Positions 12,100-24,100 are shown, numbered from the stretch's first letter. The stretch: 64,000 nt of DNA from Lantana camara (GCA_037501455.1 CM074856.1:97702001-97766000); one strand, 5' to 3'. A program made the numbers and translations. Notes: a model not told the origin generated them from the sequence alone.

Positions 12100-12300
12100 G
12101 TAATGGGCGTTACCCCCCTTCTAGGCCTTTTCCGGTAACGCCCGTTAATGGAGTCAGGCGTCTCAAGAACTGTTGGTAACGGGCATTACACCTCTTCAGT
12201 TCATTTTAGGTAACGCCCGTTAACGGGTACAGGCGAAGTAGGACAGTAGGAGTAACGAGCGTTACTCCTGATAGGCATAATTTAGGTAATGCCCTTTAAC
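12100..12300. repeat. Palindrome array P2 (GTAACG..CGTTAC words)
   Basis: Six words: 12100-12113 GTAATGGGCGTTAC, 12135-12148 GTAACGCCCGTTAA, 12176-12189 GTAACGGGCATTAC, 12210-12223 GTAACGCCCGTTAA, 12249-12268 GGAGTAACGAGCGTTACTCC (perfect 9-bp arms around AG) and a decayed 12286-12300. Centres alternate GG and CC. The same word type recurs at 62459-62661 in the LTR of the same element. Confidence 0.92.
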
Positions 12301-12394
12301 GGACCGAATTCGAGTTTTAATTTTAGAGAGAGGAAGACTTGTGTTTAAAGTTAAATCCTAATTCCTCTGAACTTAGGTCCTACCCCACTATAGC

Positions 12395-12404
12395 CTATAT
12401 ATTT
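12395..12404 (+). promoter_or_regulatory. TATA-like box before the Athila-like gene leader
   Basis: CTATATATTT, followed about 30 bases later by TTCTTTTCTCACACAACAC, a plausible start region with a CT-rich leader. Confidence 0.5.
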
Positions 12405-12558
12405 GGCCTACCTCCTCTTCTTTTCTCACACAACACAATCTCTTAGAAGAGAAGGAAGCAATTTTTCCTCTCCAAGGCATCACCACCATCATACTCACCC
12501 CTCTCTCTTGTGAATTGGTAAGTAATCCCTCTCTCTAGGCTTGATGTTAGAATGAATT

Positions 12559-15191
12559 TGTAACGCCCCGAATTTCAGACGGTCAGGTACGCTCGACACG
12601 TGTGAGTTTCGAGCATTAGGGTTTTATTTTATTATTTTCGTTTATTCAAGTTATACGTGTTATATTAATTTTTATAAATGGTATTTCAACATGTTATGTG
12701 AAATTATATGAAATACTTGCCAACTTGGGAATTATTTGACAAAGTGAATTCAATTGATACGTGAATTAATTACCGAACATGATTTAATTGCCTAATTGTC
12801 CTTAATTGCTCATTTTCTTTTCTTTAAGGACTAGATTGCATGATTACTTCTTGGACTAAATTGAACAATTCGTAAACCTTACATCCTTTACAAACTTTAA
12901 GGATTTAATTGCAAATATTACATTTTTCCCCAAATATATCGGTATATGCATCTCTTCCACAAGCTTCATTTTCATTTCATGCCAAAACCATATATTTGCT
13001 CCCTTGCTCTACCGATCCAAAACCTCAACCAGGAGAAGGAGGGATTTTATCATTTCTTGCCAAAATCTTTGAGGAATTGGAAGTCTTGGGATATCATCTT
13101 CTTCATATCTCCATCTTTTCTTCTCCTTCTTTCATTCAAGGTAGAGATGGTTATATATATTTGATTTCTTGGAAATTATGTGTGAAGCTAGGGTTGAGGA
13201 ATTCTTGAGATAAGTGATTTAAAGGTTGCTAGAAACATGAATCCATGCTTTTACCTTGAATTTCATGCCTAAATCTTGAAGATTATGGAGTTGTATGCTA
13301 GATTGATATTTGAGCTTGAAATGATAATTGTGATGATCAAAGCATGAAATGCAAGGTTAAATTGGATTTTATTGTATATTTAGTATGCTAGCATGTTCCT
13401 TTTATGAATTGTGTAGTTAGAGATTGAAATATAAGTGTTTATGGAGCTTTGTGGTTGAATTGGGGCTTCCCCTGTTTCGTCCCCTGTTCTTCTGCATCTT
13501 CTCCGTAACGGGAACGGCCCTTCCCGTTCCCATATTTTGAATAATGTGCATGGCGGCGAGGACGGGAACGACTGTTCCCATTTTGGCTTACCAGCCGGAA
13601 CGGCCATTCCTATCTTCGGGGGGCACTTCGGGGAGGCGGGAACGGCCCTTCCCACTTTGAACTAAAACCTGGAACGGCCGTTCCCACCCCGCTGACAGAA
13701 GAAAACTTTCTGCATAAAAATGAGATTTTGGATTTCAATTTCAATGCCTTAATTAATCCCAAATTGTTATTATGTGATTAATTACATGCCAAAACATGAT
13801 ATTTATATGCTACATTGTTTATTACATGATGTCTCGTTACTTAGTCACGCCGTGCATCTTAAATGTGGTAATATGCTTGAATTGTGGTCTCATGCATGTA
13901 CATTGTCCCGTTTCTTATTCAGTTACTCTCCAGGGAGGAGATTGTCGAGCATAAGCATGTTCACGCATTCACGGGTCGTGTGTCGCCTGTCAGGTGAGGT
14001 TTATTTGCTAGTTATATAGAACCTGTATAACCTTTACATGCTCTTTCAACCAAAAAGGTATTTATATCTATAATTTTCATGAAGTTACTTATCATTTCAA
14101 GCAAGCAAGTCATGTTCATGAAAAGCAAGCAAGCAAGCCATGTTTCGTGCATGTTTAGGCGAGTAGCATGACCGTTCACGCTGGACCGAGGGTAGTGGCT
14201 AGAGCCAACCGGGAAAGCAAGGGCTGACGGGTAACTCTGGCGCTATCCTCACCACATTTGGGATGACCCCTGAATCCGCTAGGAGATTAGTGGAGGAAGG
14301 AGTTCCGGGCTTAGGGATTCATGTACCATATGCTCAACATGTCGCGGATGGTAAAGGCTAGCTACCTTTCCATCATTGGAGGGAGAAGGAGACTGGGGAC
14401 GGGTCCGGCACCACGGATTGTCCTCGGGTTATTGCATGATTTTCATTCCATGAACGTGTTCTATGATTACACTATTGCACGATTGCACGATAATTGAATT
14501 GCATGATCACCTATTGATTAATAATCAAGCAAGAATGTTTCATGTACATTGGGAGTTCGGTTGGAGACTGCGCTTACTCGCCGGGGCCATGTATTGATTG
14601 CATGAAAATGAACAAGTATTTAATATTGATAGTTGTATTCTCGGGCGAAGGGTACTTCTTCTCGAACATATATAGCTCTATTTTGTAAATCTTTACCCGA
14701 GAATATAACTTGCATGTTACTTGTGCTAATATGTATTTAAACCCCTCACTCGGTCTTCACAGACTGACGCCTCCACCTTTCAGGTTATTGCAGGTGCATG
14801 TTAGGCGGGAAGTGAGTCGAGTCCAGTCCTTGTAATCGAGTCAAACACGGTGCATTTTATTTAATTGTTTATTATTGTTCAAGGGAAATTATGCTTAATA
14901 TTATTGGTTATGTATTTTAGGAGATGATCATGTATTGATATGTAAAGTTAGAACATTTTTTTTTAATTGGTAAATGAGAAATATCATGATCTGATGAATG
15001 GAAATATTTGATAGAGACTAGTTATGCTTCCGCTTTATTTTGTTGCATGTATAAGTAATCCCGCCTAGCTTGTCGTATATTGCATTGTCACCCGTTCGCT
15101 ATAGGTTAGTTCATGTACGGATTGGCCGTTTCGTATGTGGATTGACCTATAGTGCGGGGGTGGGGCACCTCCACGTGTACAGGGTGCTACA
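12559..15191 (+). mobile_element. Solo LTR S3 (2633 bp)
   Basis: Begins TGTAACGCCCCG and ends AGGGTGCTACA, flanked by a perfect 5-bp duplication GAATT (12554-12558 and 15192-15196). No PBS follows and no polypurine tract precedes it. It has the chromovirus LTR plan: CT-rich leader and donor-like TTCAAG|GTAGAG at 13141, palindrome array 13510-13684, TCTCC...GGAGA stem 13927-13941, stem-loop 14753-14764 and TTGCAGG near 14788. Orientation plus. Confidence 0.95.
13510..13684. repeat. Palindrome array P3 in LTR S3
   Basis: Five words: GGGAACGGCCCTTCCC (13510), GGGAACGACTGTTCCC (13564), CGGAACGGCCATTCC (13596), GGGAACGGCCCTTCCC (13638), GGAACGGCCGTTCC (13671, perfect). They begin about 0.95 kb from the LTR start. 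The word is nearly that of the young element at 31087-31206. Confidence 0.93.
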
Positions 15192-15777
15192 GAATTCTTC
15201 CTATCCAAGGTGAATTTTGGGCTAGAATTGTTGAATTTGGAGAATTTTTGCATGCTAGAACTAGGTTTAATGTTTTGTAGTAAGTTCATCTTGAATTAAG
15301 TGAATTTTGAGAACCCTAGTCTCTAGCTAGCCTTTGAATTTCAAGTGGGGAATTGATTTTAGAGAATTTTTGAACTTGAGTCATAACACTAGAGCCTTGT
15401 TGTTTTGAATTGGGTAGATTAAAGAATCTTGATCAAAACTCAAACCCTAGGATAGTGCACACCAGGTGTTCGATAAATTATCTGAATGCCTCATGATTGA
15501 TTTTTATGTGCTTTTCGTTGTCTTATATGAATAATATAGGTACTATGGGTCGCACTAAGCGCTTTAGAGCTCCTGAGGCCTTCACTACTTCATCCCGGTT
15601 GGATCATCAACCTTTAGAATCGGTCAATATAATGGTGAATGATATGGGCAATCCCTTTCAAAGGAATTTGACAAGGAACATTGTGTCTACTAGGTTCTTC
15701 AAGGACATGTGGATGGAGAAGTTTGAGGCTTGGCAAGAAATGAAAAGATTGTTTGACAACATAGGGTGGTTACCTTT

Positions 15778-17165
15778 ATGGATGAGGCTATGTAAATTGA
15801 CGGATTTTACGGGTGTGTATGAGGCATTTCACGCCAAATTCACCACCCTTCGTACACGATGGCCGATGGCGGGAACGGACAGCACCCCCGTTTGCCACTT
15901 CGTGAGCATGAGGAACGTCCATGTGAGAGAGAAAATAATCTATCTTTGTAAGGGAGTGACCCCGATATCGAGCGACCCTCACTATATGGCCTGCATGCCT
16001 TGCGAGTATTTTTCTTTAACCCTCCCACCCCGTTTTCGTCTTGCAGGTACCAGTTCTCCCATTTGGGATACTAGTATCCCCTCAAGGAACCATCAATGTG
16101 GCACGCTTATGATTGTATATGAGGCGAGGCCAATCCTTGTCGTTGGGGTGGGAGCTGATGGTCGATTTTATGTCTCGACCCATTCTTGGCAATACATATT
16201 ACGGTGGTTTTTTCGTGAGCTGGAGAAAACTTATAATCAAGAACGGCTGAGTTGTGCTATTTGGAAAGATCTCAATTTGAAGCAGCACTATTTGTTTCTG
16301 GGTCAGGGGTTACATAATTATGATAATACTCACTTCCTGATGGACAATGTGCATTTACACTCAAAATGCACGAGGCGTTTGGCTTGGAGGCGGATTTTAA
16401 GGCCTCCCGTGGCCATTTGTGCGCTCATTCGGTGCGCGCCTGGGCGTGTTTGGGCAGCTGGGAGGGCTAGGCCCCCGCTGAGCGCGCGCGGCTGTGGTGA
16501 TGGCGTGTTGGGCGGAGGGGCTGCCGTGGCGGGCCTTTGGGCGAAAAGGAAAATTGGTGATGGGGGGGTGCCCGGTTGACCGGTTTTTGGCGAGGGTGAA
16601 GGTGTTTTGTCACAGTTATGCGACTCTGACTTTATGGATGTGCTGCTTTTCTGGTTATCTCGTACATAAAGCTTTACAGGAAACTGATGCCAGAATGGAT
16701 ATTTTCAGTGGTATTATCCCTGTTCAGGACCATAATGGGTGGTTTTGGGGGTTTTGTTGGTTTCTCTGCACCCATTGGACGGCCAACAACCTCCACCTCG
16801 GTTTATACTATTTTTGCACGAGTGGTTTGGCCGTTTGGGCGGTTTTGGGGTTTTCGGCGTGCTTGTGCGCGCATCACGGCGTGGCCGCGCGGCGGAGGGC
16901 TAGGCGGGCGTGCGGTTTCTTATCTTTTCATTTGTTTTTCTCCTCCCGTTTGGTTTTGCCGTGTCATGTTTGGTGTTGCTTTAATTTTATTTATTTTTCC
17001 ACCTATATCTGTTTTTGGGTCGGGTCGTTCCGTTTACTTAGGATGTTTTTCATCAACTTCCCTTTGTAAACTTTGTTTCTTTGGTTTATAGATGAGGGCG
17101 GGGCCTCGCCTAAAACCCGACGTGCTGGTCTTTGGCACGGTTTTTATAAAAAAAAAAAAAAAAAA
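15778..17165 (+). mobile_element. Poly(A)-tailed retroposed insert with 19-20 bp target duplication
   Basis: The word starting ACATAGGGTGGTTACC occurs at 15759-15777 and again at 17167-17185, 19 bp (20 with a shared A). The second copy directly follows an A-run at 17148-17166. This is the signature of target-primed retrotransposition by an L1-type LINE. The insert is 1.39 kb, plus strand. Its first 600 bp are open in one frame (through about 16375, e.g. WKDLNLKQHYLFLGQGL) with no domain I recognise. The rest is GC-rich with GCGCGC stretches, then T-rich before the A-tail. No reverse transcriptase motif is seen, so it is a 5'-truncated LINE tail, or a captured transcript moved by LINE machinery. 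Confidence 0.8.
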
Positions 17166-17326
17166 AACATAGGGTGGTTACCTTTCCTTACTCGGAAGGA
17201 TTTGACGTATGCCGAGATGACGACCGCTTTCTTCACCACAATGAACTTCAACCCGGTGGACAACACATTGACTTTTACTCTAGATGACATGGAAACTCAA
17301 GCATGGAATACGGGCCTGATAAGGGG

Positions 17327-17559
17327 GATTCTTCATTTTCCAGCTAATGCCACTACTTCCTTGCCTAAGTGGAATGATGCTCAAAGAGAAGAAGTTTGGA
17401 GATCCTTCTCCGTTGTGAGAGGGTGTTCCTAATTATTACCGGAGATTCTTCGTTTTCCAGCTAATGCCACTACTTCCTTGCCTAAGTGGAATGGTGCTCA
17501 AAGAGAAGAAGTTTGGAGATCCTTCCCGTTGTGAGAGGGTGTTCCTAATTATTCCCCTC
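17327..17559 (+). repeat. 117-bp tandem duplication inside the Athila-type ORF
   Basis: The block beginning GATTCTTC and running through GTGTTCCTAATTATT is present at 17327-17443 and again at 17444-17559. The second copy has a small deletion at the CTTCTCCG/CTTCCCG site. The duplication brings in-frame stops and shifts the reading frame. Confidence 0.92.
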
Positions 17560-18309
17560 GAAATACACAGGATAGCTATCTTGATTCATTGGCGTGGGTG
17601 ATAGTCCATAGAATTTTACCCATGGGATTTTGTGCTCGATATGGAAGAGATAGCCACATTAATGAGACTAAGCTGGGAATAATGTATATGATGAAGGAAG
17701 GTATCAAGTTCGATGGTACAATTGAGTTTTTATGGAAGCTTCAGGAGATGGCTGGGAGTGTTACTGGTACGATAGCCCATGGCGTTTTTGTCACTATGTT
17801 TGCTCGAGAGATGCATTGGAGGCCTAGGGTTCGTTGCCCGTTGACTTTGGCTATGATATTGGTCCACAATACTTGGAGAATGTGGGCTTGGCTATTTCTT
17901 GGGAGAGTGGACAACTCAAGGAGCGTATTTTGCCATGGTGGCCAATTCGGGATAGAGATCGGCTCTGGAAGATGTATAGCTGGGGTAAGGCCCGTTTTGA
18001 TGAGCTTTCAGTAACGCAGAAGAGCTTTTAGCTCGGATTCCGGATAGGCCGGATGACGAGCTTGGGATTCTCCGCCGTACCGCACTAGTTGTTGATGAGG
18101 CTGATGATGAAAACCCGGTTACTGTGAGAGGCCTTCATACAGAGTTGGCAGGGGTAAGGGCTGATTTGACCACCGTGATCGCGAGAGTTGAGGATCTAGC
18201 GCATTATGTGGATGAGCGATTTGATACGTGGGAGGCTCAGTTTGAGGCTAAGTTTGAAGTGTTCTGTGCTCGTGTTGATCAGTATTTTGGAGGACCCCCA
18301 TCACCCTGA

Positions 18310-19856
18310 TTCTGTTATTTTATTTTTCTCCCCTGATTACTAGACATTCTTTCTAGGAATATTCGTTGATATGTTTGGATATTTTTGCTACACTTAGATC
18401 TTTGCATATGTTTGAATTCCGTGAATTTTGTTTATGCAATTGTGCCCTTCTTTATGTGAATTGGTGACTTGTGTGTTGATTGTTGAATGCATGTTGATTG
18501 TCAATTGCCTTGCACTTGATCCGTGTTTTCTAATCACTTATTCAGGTGTTGGAAGCTTTGCTAGCACATTGTCGGGTCTTCATATGATCAGGGAGTTTTT
18601 CTTGAACCTTAATTCTTTCACTTGCATGAGGACATTGCAAAGTTTAAGTGTGGGGGAGCAGTACAGAGTTTAGTTGAATATTTGCATGATAAGATGTATG
18701 GGTACATTTGGGAATTGTTAGAAATTGAGTAATTATGAAAATTTTGAAATTTTCCCCCGTTTTCAATTTTTCCTTCAAGGTTTGATTGTTGAGCTTTTAC
18801 TAGAATGAGTTAGGCTATTCTAATTGAGGAAAGTTGCATGAGACTTGATGATTTAGTGTGTCAGTATGCTCTTATATTTTGCGCACTTTTCGAACGTGAT
18901 AATGTACTTTGCTTAGAAAGGTGAATTGATGATTTCCAAATAAGTCTAAGAATTGATTAGGATGCATTTTAGTCCTATTGAGGCGAAATTTTGAGTTAAT
19001 GAAAAATTAAGGAAGTGAAGTTGGCATTTGTTGTCGGAGGATTTTAAGCCTTTCTTTTAGCCGTTTTCCACTAAATAATGTAATCTTATTGAACCCACTG
19101 AGCCTAATTGTTGTGTAAAGATTTTTGTAGCCATATTATAAGCCTAAGGCACGACAAAAGAATAACCACCTTGATAATTTCACACCAAGGCTTGCTCATT
19201 TGATTTTTATTGTGAATATCTATCTTTAAACCCCTTTTGATTATTCTTGTGATTGAAATTGAGTGTTATATGCTGGAACAAAAAATGGAAAAAAGTGTGA
19301 AAAAGAAAAGATATGAAATGAGAGAAAAGATAGAGAAAAAGAAAAGAAAAGAAAAATTATGCAGAAGGTGAAATTGAGAGTGTGGGAGACAATTGACAAA
19401 GTTTGGGGGAAGAAGTGTTTAGTAGCAAATTGAAGGTGTCTTGTTTAGTGTAAAGATTGAATGATGTAAGCTTGGCGAGTAGTCACTTGATCCAAAAATT
19501 TCCATAACCTTACCCAAAGCCTACATTACAAGCTCGGAAGACCTACCGATCCCGAGTCTCGAGTTAACTCCATTAGTGGAGATAGGTGCGAAGAGTGTAT
19601 TCTGAAGTTGATGATTAGAACTAAAGAGGAAATTGTGAATTTGTCATTCTAGTCGTTGTACATTATTTTGTTCGAATCACATATTACACAAGGGTATACT
19701 TCTCATACTATGTCTGACGATCTTATGTGCATGAGTACTTAATCTGAATTGCTAGACTTGTTTAGGTGATGGTTCGATGATTAATTTGAGGAGGAGGTTT
19801 GATGCGTTGATGTGTTTTCTTTATTTTCGTACAACTCGAGGACGAGCAATAGGCAA
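18310..19856 (+). other. Non-coding 3' spacer of the Athila-like element
   Basis: No coding signal. It contains a first purine tract, GAGGACATTGCAAAG then AAGTGTGGGGGAGCAG (18626-18661), and an A/G-rich stretch at 19270-19370. These features, and the closing GAGGACGAGCAATAGGCAAGTGTGGGGGAG, are typical of the region before the 3' LTR in Athila/Tat elements. Confidence 0.65.
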
Positions 19857-19869
19857 GTGTGGGGGAGTT
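19857..19869 (+). other. Polypurine tract before the Athila-like 3' LTR
   Basis: AGTGTGGGGGAGTT immediately precedes TGTTGAGTGTGA at 19870. In this family the tract primes plus-strand DNA synthesis and touches the 3' LTR. Confidence 0.7.
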
Positions 19870-20022
19870 TGTTGAGTGTGAAAATCGCATGAATATTAGC
19901 ATTAATTAGACTAAAATTGTGTACCGTTTGATGCGTTTATGGGTTTATTTTGCTCCATTTAGGTAATTAGTGAGTTGGAGATGAGAAACGGCGTTTCAAG
20001 GCGAATTCACGCGTTTTTGGAG
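19870..20022 (+). mobile_element. Athila-like 3' LTR, first 153 bp
   Basis: Begins TGTTGAGTGTGA directly after the polypurine tract. It is interrupted at 20022/20023 by the 42 kb complex and resumes at 62450. The last five bases, TGGAG, are the target duplication of that complex. Confidence 0.75.
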
Positions 20023-23000
20023 TGTAACACCCCAAACGGAGGATGCCACATCCCCCGCACTAAGACCCAAACCCGGTCACGAAATGGAAAGTCCATGCCC
20101 GAATCCGAATCAAAGCGAACGGGAGACCAACTCACACACTAGGCTAGGCGGATCTAACTCGACAGACTCAGAGCGCGGAAGCAATTTAAACAATTATCAT
20201 CAGATAGCGGAAGCAATTAAATCAACGTACAAAATAAGTGACGGGTTCAACTAGCATAGATACCTAGTTCCGAATCTCAAATCATCGCAACATAATAAAC
20301 CAACATAAGTATCAGCAGAATAGCTAATTACATCCAAATGCTAGCATACTAACCCCACACGGGTTTAAGTCTAAGTAGAGCATAAAATATAATCTCCAAA
20401 AGCGAAATAAGAATACATAACATAAATAGAGTATGTGACAAATGCATCTTAACACCAACTAAACCGACAAGTGTGACTCAGAAGACTCACTTCCGCCTAG
20501 CTCAAGCCAAAAGGAAACCTGCAAACTAAAAGATAAAATGAGGGGGGGTCAGTCAACTGACTGAGTGAGGGGGCTAACGCACACCCACTATATATATATA
20601 ATGAGCACAACACAGAATAAAATGATGGACTCATGAACCGAGGATAGGTGTTGCATACCAAAAACATTTCGAAATAACCCAAATAGATATAGATATACGT
20701 TTAGAATCCATTTTCCAAAAAGACTCTATCCCGATTCACAATTCCATGACAGAATAGAACACGTGCTCGGCGAGTACGAGCTTCCCACCTTTACTCCTCA
20801 GAACATAAATCAAAATCAATCCATCCGCTACACCAGTGATGGAGGAGATGTACTGTCCCCAAACCATCTATAATAAACCGTCTAAAATAGACTCACCCTC
20901 AAGGGGTAGCGAACCCACAAGAGTCCTCCCCGGCCTTAGCCGAAGGCTCAAGATACCACACCTTCCCTACAAAACGGGTCGCGTGAGGATATCTCAAATG
21001 GAACTACACACAGACTGATCCCTGATGGCCCTATACCGTTCCGGGGCTGTCTATCCCATAGCTCCTTGGATCCACAACAGAACAGATCATAACATAACAT
21101 AACATACGCCAATCTTTCATGGCAAGCTCGCTACATAATCAAAACACAACTGCTTTTCCAAAATAGCTTACATATGCCTCAAAAAATTGGTTTATATATT
21201 TTATCCCTACGTGATGGAACTTTAAGCCTCATGACCTCCACCCACGCAGGACGCACGCAAGATCATAAACATATCATATCCAACACATACGTATTTATAG
21301 TAAGGTATACTAGCATGCAAGGGCAGAAATCAGCATATAAAGGCCATAGGTTGCATAACTATACAAAATCCTAAACCTCACCTCGTGAAAGTAGAGTCTG
21401 AGAGTGTTAAGGGCCAAACACTCTAAACCTCGGGCCCACCGGCAAAACCAACCTCTGTGACAAGACATACAGAAGCCCAGACTTAGACTCTATATGAACC
21501 AAACAAGACGCACGGCGTTGCTCAACATGATCGTGGTTATGCATAAGTGTTCATGTTGTGCTTGGATAAGGTGTCGTGGTCATTCAAGGCATATCAATGC
21601 TCAACAAGGTCATATTTACAAGCAACCAACACGCAATTCCATATCCAAAGATGCAAGATCAATTTAGGAAGTCAATGTATTCAAAAAATGCATATTAAAT
21701 CATCCAATGTCACAGGGTTCAATTATAATATTACAATTAATCATCAAGTTCATGTCGAGTTATAAGGTGCATAAGTAAGAGCAACTTGATCATATAAACA
21801 TACAAAGTTGTTGTACATAGATGGCATGCTTGATACAAATAAAGAGTGCATTTGATTCACTTAAGATCATACTTTACAACTTCACAACATGTTTGGTACA
21901 CAAGCTCAAGTCACATCCATAGTTTCATAAATGTTACATTCACATCCCCTAAGTCATTTATAAAAGTTTAGAATTATTACACATACATCTCCTTAGTCGA
22001 TTGCTAAGCATAAATGTTCATTTAAAGTGCTTATACAATTATTCAACTAGGAATTAATTAGTTACAAACATGACAATTATCAATTTATCGTAATTCATAA
22101 CCATTTTCGAGTGGTAAGAGTAAATTAAGATATTACAATTCTAACTCCTATCATGCATCAAGTCTCAAGTTGTTCAAGCATCCTTCATGTATCTAAATTT
22201 ATATTTGAAACACAATTTACAAAAAACATAACATTGAGAACGTCTCAAATTCATATAGAGAAATCACAACATGTTCGTTCTTCTAAACTATCATTCAATT
22301 TCATTTAGTCACATAAAAGATTAGTTTCTAAATATTACAATAACACCCCCTCGTACTTAACAATAGCGTAAATTCATCACATCAGGATTCAGATTGTAAA
22401 TCGAACATTCATGCATATCAAAATTCATTCAATACATATTTTCGTATATGATTGGAATACATCTCGACCAACAAACCAACAATAAACAATTTATTTGCAC
22501 TTAAAACAATTAATTCAAATAATCACAATTATGCAAAATAATTCCTAATAAATAAACCGAGTGTCCAATTAAGGAACAGAAAGCGGCCTTGGACTCACCA
22601 CGTCGAGACCGATATTCTGTCCGAAAGTCGCCGAAGTGCAGCCACTGGAGCCGCCGGAAAGTCATCGGGCCGCCCCGGGCCGCCGTCGGAAAGTCGCCGA
22701 AAAAATCCCGAAAAATTACCCGTGAAGGTAGTCCTCATGCTCATTCCAAATCCTTGATCAATTTCTGAAAATTCCAAGCCAATCGTCTTAGATCTTAAAT
22801 CCAAGAATACGAAAACCCAAAAAACTTCAAAATCAAATTACTTCCAATCCCGTGAACGAAAATGAAATCCGTAAAAGGCATCGACTTACCCATAATGAGC
22901 TCTTCAAAACCCCCAAGTTGGTCGCCGGAGAAAATGGCCGAAAAGTTAAGAATTCGGCCGCTACAGTAACAAGCCACCGCCGCAGCGACTCCAGACGGCT

Positions 23001-24100
23001 CGTGCACCGCCACCTCTACTCCGATGGTTGTGCCACCAACCCAGAATTTATTCCCCATGAGAATAGCTTCAGATCGGTATCTCATCTGCCCAAAACCGCC
23101 GCCGGAATCGTCGGGAACGGCCGGCGAAATTCGCCCAGATTCACCACCAGCGGCGTGATATTCGGGCCGCGTGTGGAGCCACCGCTGCCCCAATGACTGC
23201 GCCACCACTGCCATGTTGTAGATCTCATCGAGACGTTCGATTTGCATACCAATTTCGCTATATTCCGATATCGGAGAAGGCCATACGAGGCTGTTGAAGT
23301 TGCTGTCGCAATGCTGTCGCGATTTTCCGAACTTTGAGCAGTTACGTCTGAAAATCACAGATATCTCCTCCACCATTGGTCGTTTGGCCAAGATCTCTGC
23401 ACCATCGAGATCCTCTCGTCGAGCTCTTCGAAATGGACTACTCATTCATCGAATTCCGTTGAGAAACGACCAAGTTATGACTAGTGTATGTTTTAGGTGT
23501 AGTGTGTGTACGGGAATGAGAGAGAGAGAACCAAGAGAGAGAAGAGGAGATTGGGAGAAATGTGTCTTGTGCACAAGCTATGTACAACCGGGTATCCTTA
23601 TCGTGCAGCAAAGAGTAATAGCGCGTACAAATAATTGTAAATAAAATTGGTAAAGTTACAAATAAACATTCAAGCTCCGAATTAATTTTATAAATTAAAA
23701 TGAAAGAGAGAGATTTACCAATTAGAGTTTAATTCATTTTAATTTTAGAAACCTTTCGTACAATTTAACGACACTTCGTAAACACATGATTGATAATTAA
23801 TCTCACGGAATTCAATTAAACCGAAATTAAATAAGTTAAGTAACATGATGGATTTAAAATCAACTTGACAATTATTTCATGGAATAAATTCGAATTAAAT
23901 CAAATTAGACGGTTAGGGTTACATATGCGTGTAATTAATCAAGTTGACAATTAATCTTAGAATAATTCGAATGATCACATATAAAATTGGTTTTTACATT
24001 AAATCACATAATTCAAAAACTCTTAAATTAAACACACAGAAGTGTAGAGACTTACTTGTTAATATCGTCAGGACGCCCTTCAAGAATACGGGGCATCACA
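20023..24100 (-). mobile_element. LTR A, 3' LTR of the complex (4078 bp)
   Basis: On the minus strand it starts TGTGATGCCCC (24100) and ends GGGGTGTTACA (20023), and a polypurine tract abuts its start, so it is a 3' LTR. It aligns along its length to LTR B and in part to the three array units. Landmarks: CT-rich leader about 0.5 kb in (23510-23600), a CGCCGG-rich stretch at 22615-23160, the conserved stem-loop at 20548-20561. The last 0.5 kb is homologous to the end of the young element's LTR, so the two families are related. The longest frame here (22795-23445, minus) is broken in the sister copies and I do not treat it as a gene. Confidence 0.92.
20548..20561 (-). other. Conserved LTR stem-loop (LTR A copy)
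   Basis: GTCAG-TCAA-CTGAC on the plus strand; read on the minus strand it follows CCCCCTCACTCA as in the young element. A run of seven G lies beside it, the empty counterpart of the young element's insertion site. Confidence 0.8.

Larger units (their letters stand above)
11901..12517 (+). promoter_or_regulatory. Promoter-like region and 5' leader upstream of the Athila-like ORF
   Basis: Non-coding sequence holding the GTAACG palindrome array (12100-12300), a TATA-like CTATATATTT at 12395-12404, a CT-rich leader (12405-12517) and a strong splice donor G|GTAAGT at 12518. The matching acceptor and ATG are at 15538-15547. The order palindromes, TATA, leader, donor suggests an internal promoter for a spliced gene inside the Athila-like element. 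It could instead be a remnant of another element's LTR, but I see no LTR terminus here. Confidence 0.5.
12518..15539 (+). other. Predicted 5'-UTR intron, enlarged by solo LTR S3
   Basis: Donor GTAAGT at 12518-12523; acceptor TTATATGAATAATATAG ending at 15539; the exon resumes GTACT then ATG at 15545. Without the 2633-bp solo LTR and its 5-bp duplication the intron would be about 384 bases. Splice sites are read from consensus only. Confidence 0.5.
15545..18309 (+). pseudogene. Broken Athila-type ORF (env-like position)
   Basis: Starts MGRTKRFRAPEAF at the ATG just after the predicted splice acceptor. The pattern RFF...EMKRLFDNIGW, then the stretch LTYAEMTTAFFTTMNF, then ITF-like TLTFTLDDM, resembles the Athila ORF1 / 'putative plant transposon protein' family, recalled rather than searched. 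The gene is disrupted four ways: a 1.4 kb retroposed insert at 15778 after codon DNIGWLP; stops in and after a 117-bp tandem duplication (17327-17559); a frameshift near 17840, where reading continues in another frame as PVDFGYDIGPQYLENVG; and a further frame change near 18015. The C-terminal piece (18124-18309) looks coiled-coil (ELAGVRADLTTVIARVEDL). It lies between the promoter-like region and the polypurine tract at 19857. Function in Athila elements is unsettled. Confidence 0.6.

Noticed and set aside
16494..17091. Overlapping 134- and 191-residue frames in the retroposed insert
   Set aside because: They have hydrophobic, W/F/C-rich low-complexity composition from GT-rich DNA, no shared domain and no start context. 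They are likely chance frames in the insert's non-coding part.
22795..23445. 216-residue minus-strand frame in LTR A and its counterparts in LTR B and the array units
   Set aside because: The frame is split or shifted in LTR B (42507-42896 and 42899-43159) and in the units. Its richness in R, G and P follows from the CGCCGG-rich DNA. No domain is recognisable and it overlaps the LTR leader.
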